In this document: piece by piece, positions 62,163-64,000 of the stretch
Numbering within the stretch: the first letter of the stretch is position 1
Layout: each line of letters starts with the position of its first letter
DNA from: Candidatus Saccharibacteria bacterium UBA3723
GTDB lineage: Bacteria > Patescibacteriota > Saccharimonadia > Saccharimonadales > Saccharimonadaceae
NCBI GenBank assembly: GCA_002371895.1
Contig: DFHM01000009.1
Location: forward strand, 40,233-104,232
Length of the DNA stretch: 64,000 bases
Direction: 5' to 3'
The notes under the pieces: generated by a model
Databases searched by the model: none
What the model was told of the DNA's origin: nothing
Seen by the model: only the letters and a program-made list of their open reading frames with translations
Program-made: the position numbers and the translations under genes

Positions 62163-62219
62163 GTGAGGCCGGTTAGATTTGAACACTTGAAAATCGAAGC
62201 CGGACTCACCATTTTTTTT
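62163..62219 (+). other. Hairpin unit 1 after tRNA-Lys, copies the tRNA 3' end
   Basis: Outer stem GTGAGGCCGG/CCGGACTCAC (one G-A mismatch), internal loop TTA/GAAG, inner stem GATTT/AAATC, loop GAACACTTGA, then CCA and eight T. The 3' arm with CCA-T run repeats the end of the tRNA at 62133-62151. Confidence 0.6.
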
Positions 62220-62229
62220 GGCAAAAAAT

Positions 62230-62285
62230 GTGAGTACTGTAAGGCTTGAACGAATTGAAAGCCGAAACAGTACTCGCTTTTTAGC
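62230..62285 (+). other. Hairpin unit 2 after tRNA-Lys
   Basis: Outer stem GTGAGTACTGT/ACAGTACTCGC, internal loop AA/GAA, inner stem GGCTT/AAGCC, loop GAACGAATTGA, then a T run. Same plan as unit 1, with paired base changes in both stems. Confidence 0.6.
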
Positions 62286-62289
62286 TTTT

Positions 62290-62320
62290 AAAAACTCCCC
62301 CCGAGATGGGGGAGTTTTTT
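62290..62320. terminator. Terminator between convergent units
   Basis: AAAAACTCCCCC/GGGGGAGTTTTT, 12-bp stem, T runs on both strands. Confidence 0.92.
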
Positions 62321-63371
62321 ACATTTCAATTTCGATTGATTCTTTTTCTTTTTTCGAAGCTTTGCTCTTCTTCGACTTCTTCTCTTTTATTGCCTTCCTT
62401 GGCGCGCGGTCTTCCTCGTCCTCAGCCTTTTTCTTCTTGATTATATTAATCACGACAAGCAAAACGATAATCAAAACAATCACAATATTTGCTGCAATCA
62501 CAGCCCAAAGCGGAAGATTCAACACGGTACGAGTAGAAGCCTCTTCTACCTGTTCACCCTTATCGTTGATGTAGGTAATTTTCTGTTCAATCGTAAAGAA
62601 ACCAAAGCCAATCTCCTCGGAGTTGCTCTTAAAGCTCGTCTCGGAGCCTGGATAAACTTCTTTCGTCTCGTTAGCAATCTCTTTCCAATCTTCGAGGCCA
62701 AATTTCTTCGTTACGCGGAGCGTATAAGTTGCCGCAAAGCCTGCATTTCCGCCATTCTTGACGACCGCCTCAGCGTTAATTTTGTTATTCAAGTTAATTG
62801 GCGATGCAGAATTCTTTACAACTTCGCCACCAAAGGCTACGCCCTCAGTTGCCACGGTCAAGCGAAGATCAACAGTCTTCTTCACCTTATTAGATACATC
62901 TTCAACCTTGATTGTGGCATATTGCGAGCCAAAAGTTGCATCGGCTGGTACCATTACGCGAAGACCAACTACTTTTGTACCGTTGGCTGGAATTTCAAAG
63001 TATTTAATCCCGCCAACAAATGCCACCCACTCGGCCGCGAGCTTAGATTCATCCTTAATCTCATCGCTACCTGGTTTTTCGGCAGATAGTTTTACGGCAA
63101 TCGTAGCATCACTCTTGTTGGTTAAAGTAATTGTTTGCGTATAGGAACGGCCGACCTCAGACAAATAACCGTAATCTAGCAACTCCGTGCTAACTTCTAG
63201 CGCATCGCCAGTCTTCTTTGTTTCTTCTTCGGCGGTGGCACAATTTGTAACTTCACCGTCTTTACCTTCTATCGGCTTGCCATCCGGTCCAATACAACCA
63301 TACGCCGGGTTCGCCATCAAAAAACTTAAGAAACCACACAGGACTATGCCCACCAACCAAGATTTTTTCAT
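62319..63371 (-). CDS. Membrane-anchored surface protein with Ig-like (DUF916/WxLIP-like) ectodomain
   Basis: 350 residues from ATG 63371 with GAGGT before it; a TTG 12 nt upstream is less likely. A signal peptide (KKSWLVGIVLCGFLSFLMANPAYG) is followed by two Ig-like beta domains: YGYLSEVGRSYTQTITLTNKSDATI, VMVPADATFGSQYATIKVED, and NLNNKINAEAVVKNGGNAGFAATYTLRV. One membrane helix (about 290-313) leads to a Lys/Glu-rich cytoplasmic tail of about 40 residues. The beta domains recall the DUF916/DUF3324 part of WxL-interacting proteins, but I hold this loosely. The inverse topology (ectodomain outside, long basic tail inside) is clear. Confidence 0.72.
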   Translation of the reverse strand: MKKSWLVGIVLCGFLSFLMANPAYGCIGPDGKPIEGKDGEVTNCATAEEETKKTGDALEVSTELLDYGYLSEVGRSYTQTITLTNKSDATIAVKLSAEKPGSDEIKDESKLAAEWVAFVGGIKYFEIPANGTKVVGLRVMVPADATFGSQYATIKVEDVSNKVKKTVDLRLTVATEGVAFGGEVVKNSASPINLNNKINAEAVVKNGGNAGFAATYTLRVTKKFGLEDWKEIANETKEVYPGSETSFKSNSEEIGFGFFTIEQKITYINDKGEQVEEASTRTVLNLPLWAVIAANIVIVLIIVLLVVINIIKKKKAEDEEDRAPRKAIKEKKSKKSKASKKEKESIEIEM

Positions 63372-63426
63372 TTTACCTCGCAATTAACTAACTATATAAT
63401 AACACAAGCATAAAAAAATCATATAT

Positions 63427-63457
63427 AAAAAAGCCGGGGCATTTGCTGCACCCCGGC
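63427..63457 (-). terminator. Terminator of the 152-residue orphan gene
   Basis: On the reverse strand GCCGGGG/CCCCGGC, 11-nt loop, then six T. Confidence 0.9.
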
Positions 63458-63497
63458 AGTTCTCAAGGAAGCGGTATAAGATCAAAAATCCAGTTTA

Positions 63498-63956
63498 CTA
63501 GCCCAGCATTTTCAGCTGGTCTACGTCCCAGACGATATTCTCGCCGGGCATATACATAATCCTTTCGGAGAAACGCCCCTTCGGGTCAAAGCGCTTACTC
63601 ATGCGCAGGCAAAAGCTGCCGTCACGAGTCTCCTCGGGATGGGAAAATTCTGCGTTAAATACAATAGCCAGACGGTGTCTCTTTCCTCCTCTTATCACCT
63701 CTCTGGTCAGTACCTTATTGATGCCACTTTTGGGGTCAACAACCCCGATCATTACCGGTTCTCCATTGTTGAGAGTCTTGGCAAGCCTGCAGGCCGCCGC
63801 GTATGCGTTGCGGTTGTTGCCGAATCCCAGATGCCCAAACTTGGAGTCCATCTCGTGATCAATCGTCACAACCACATCGTCGCCCTTTCCCTGGCGAATA
63901 AAGCCGCTAAGCGGCAGAACAACGAGTATCCCATCGAAACCGCTGATATTTCTCAT
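63498..63956 (-). CDS. Hypothetical protein, 152 residues
   Basis: Start ATG 63956, about 8 nt after GGAGGTGG; the gene has its own terminator. No signal peptide or membrane helix is clear. A mixed alpha/beta sequence with VVVTIDHEMDSKFGHLGFG, NAYAAACRLAKTL and SKRFDPKGRFSERIMYMPGE. Codon use (CTG, CCG, CCC) and the strong ribosome site place it in the second gene class with the genes at 41.9, 54.9 and 61.5 kb. I do not recognise the family. Confidence 0.68.
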   Translation of the reverse strand: MRNISGFDGILVVLPLSGFIRQGKGDDVVVTIDHEMDSKFGHLGFGNNRNAYAAACRLAKTLNNGEPVMIGVVDPKSGINKVLTREVIRGGKRHRLAIVFNAEFSHPEETRDGSFCLRMSKRFDPKGRFSERIMYMPGENIVWDVDQLKMLG

Positions 63957-64000
63957 ACTACCACCTCCAATGTTTTAAAGAACGCCACCTTGAGTAAAAA

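Noticed and set aside
1..64000. Alternative genetic code with UGA as Gly (code 25)
   Set aside because: All conserved genes are full length without any in-frame TGA, so recoding is not needed; rarity of TGA stops is reported instead.
1..64000. CRISPR array, insertion sequence or prophage
   Set aside because: No regularly spaced direct repeats, transposase, integrase or phage structural gene is visible; the lysozyme-like domain belongs to a secreted multidomain protein.

Overview
The window most likely comes from a member of the Candidate Phyla Radiation, probably Candidatus Saccharibacteria (TM7). The clues are dense, compact genes read with the standard code, almost no biosynthetic genes, many surface and peptidoglycan genes, a YvcK-type protein fused to a HAD domain, a sigma-region-4/HARE-HTH protein, and very widespread leaderless start sites. 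The lineage call is an inference from gene content; there is no rRNA here. About 50 protein genes and four tRNA genes (Glu-CUC, Glu-UUC, Val-GAC, Lys-UUU, all with encoded CCA) can be supported.

Layout. 0-30.5 kb runs mostly on the + strand after a partial uvrA on the - strand. It holds an alternative D-glutamate route to peptidoglycan (murL-murD), uvrB, an MscS channel, gltX, a DUF3048 protein, a HerA-like ATPase, a membrane pyrophosphatase (hppA), a GtrII-like glycosyltransferase, VanZ, der, a PhoH-family ATPase, pth, a standalone structured RNA candidate, an isolated EF-Tu-domain-II-like protein, topA, a CHAP-type hydrolase, and a VTC/DUF4956/carbohydrate-binding triad. 30.5-43 kb has mixed strands: a PEGA protein, a 978-residue multidomain peptidoglycan hydrolase, the sigma-4/HARE regulator, the YvcK-HAD fusion, a large type IV secretion-like ATPase, a sorted surface protein and a DegV-family protein. 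About 1 kb of repeat-rich non-coding DNA follows (42.9-43.9 kb), containing two 28-bp dif-like sites.

43.9-54.1 kb is a division and cell wall block on the - strand (rsmH, ftsL-like, ftsI/pbp2, mraY, ftsW, murG, then tRNA-Glu, pyk, pgk and an FtsQ-like protein). A second motif-sharing non-coding stretch bounds it at 54.1-54.8 kb. 55-59 kb carries a complete TasA/SipW-type fibre operon: two to three secreted subunits or anchors plus a dedicated SipW-like signal peptidase. typA, tRNA-Val, a small orphan gene, tRNA-Lys with an odd pair of covarying hairpins, and two more surface or orphan genes finish the window.

Two initiation styles coexist. At least 13 housekeeping genes have a TANAAT-like box exactly 6-8 nt before the ATG and no leader. 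A second set (hppA, phoH, the DegV gene, several small orphan genes) has full -35/-10 promoters, leaders, strong AGGAGG sites and, by eye, different codon choice. Most genes end in TAA or TAG; the only TGA stop I found is that of ftsW.
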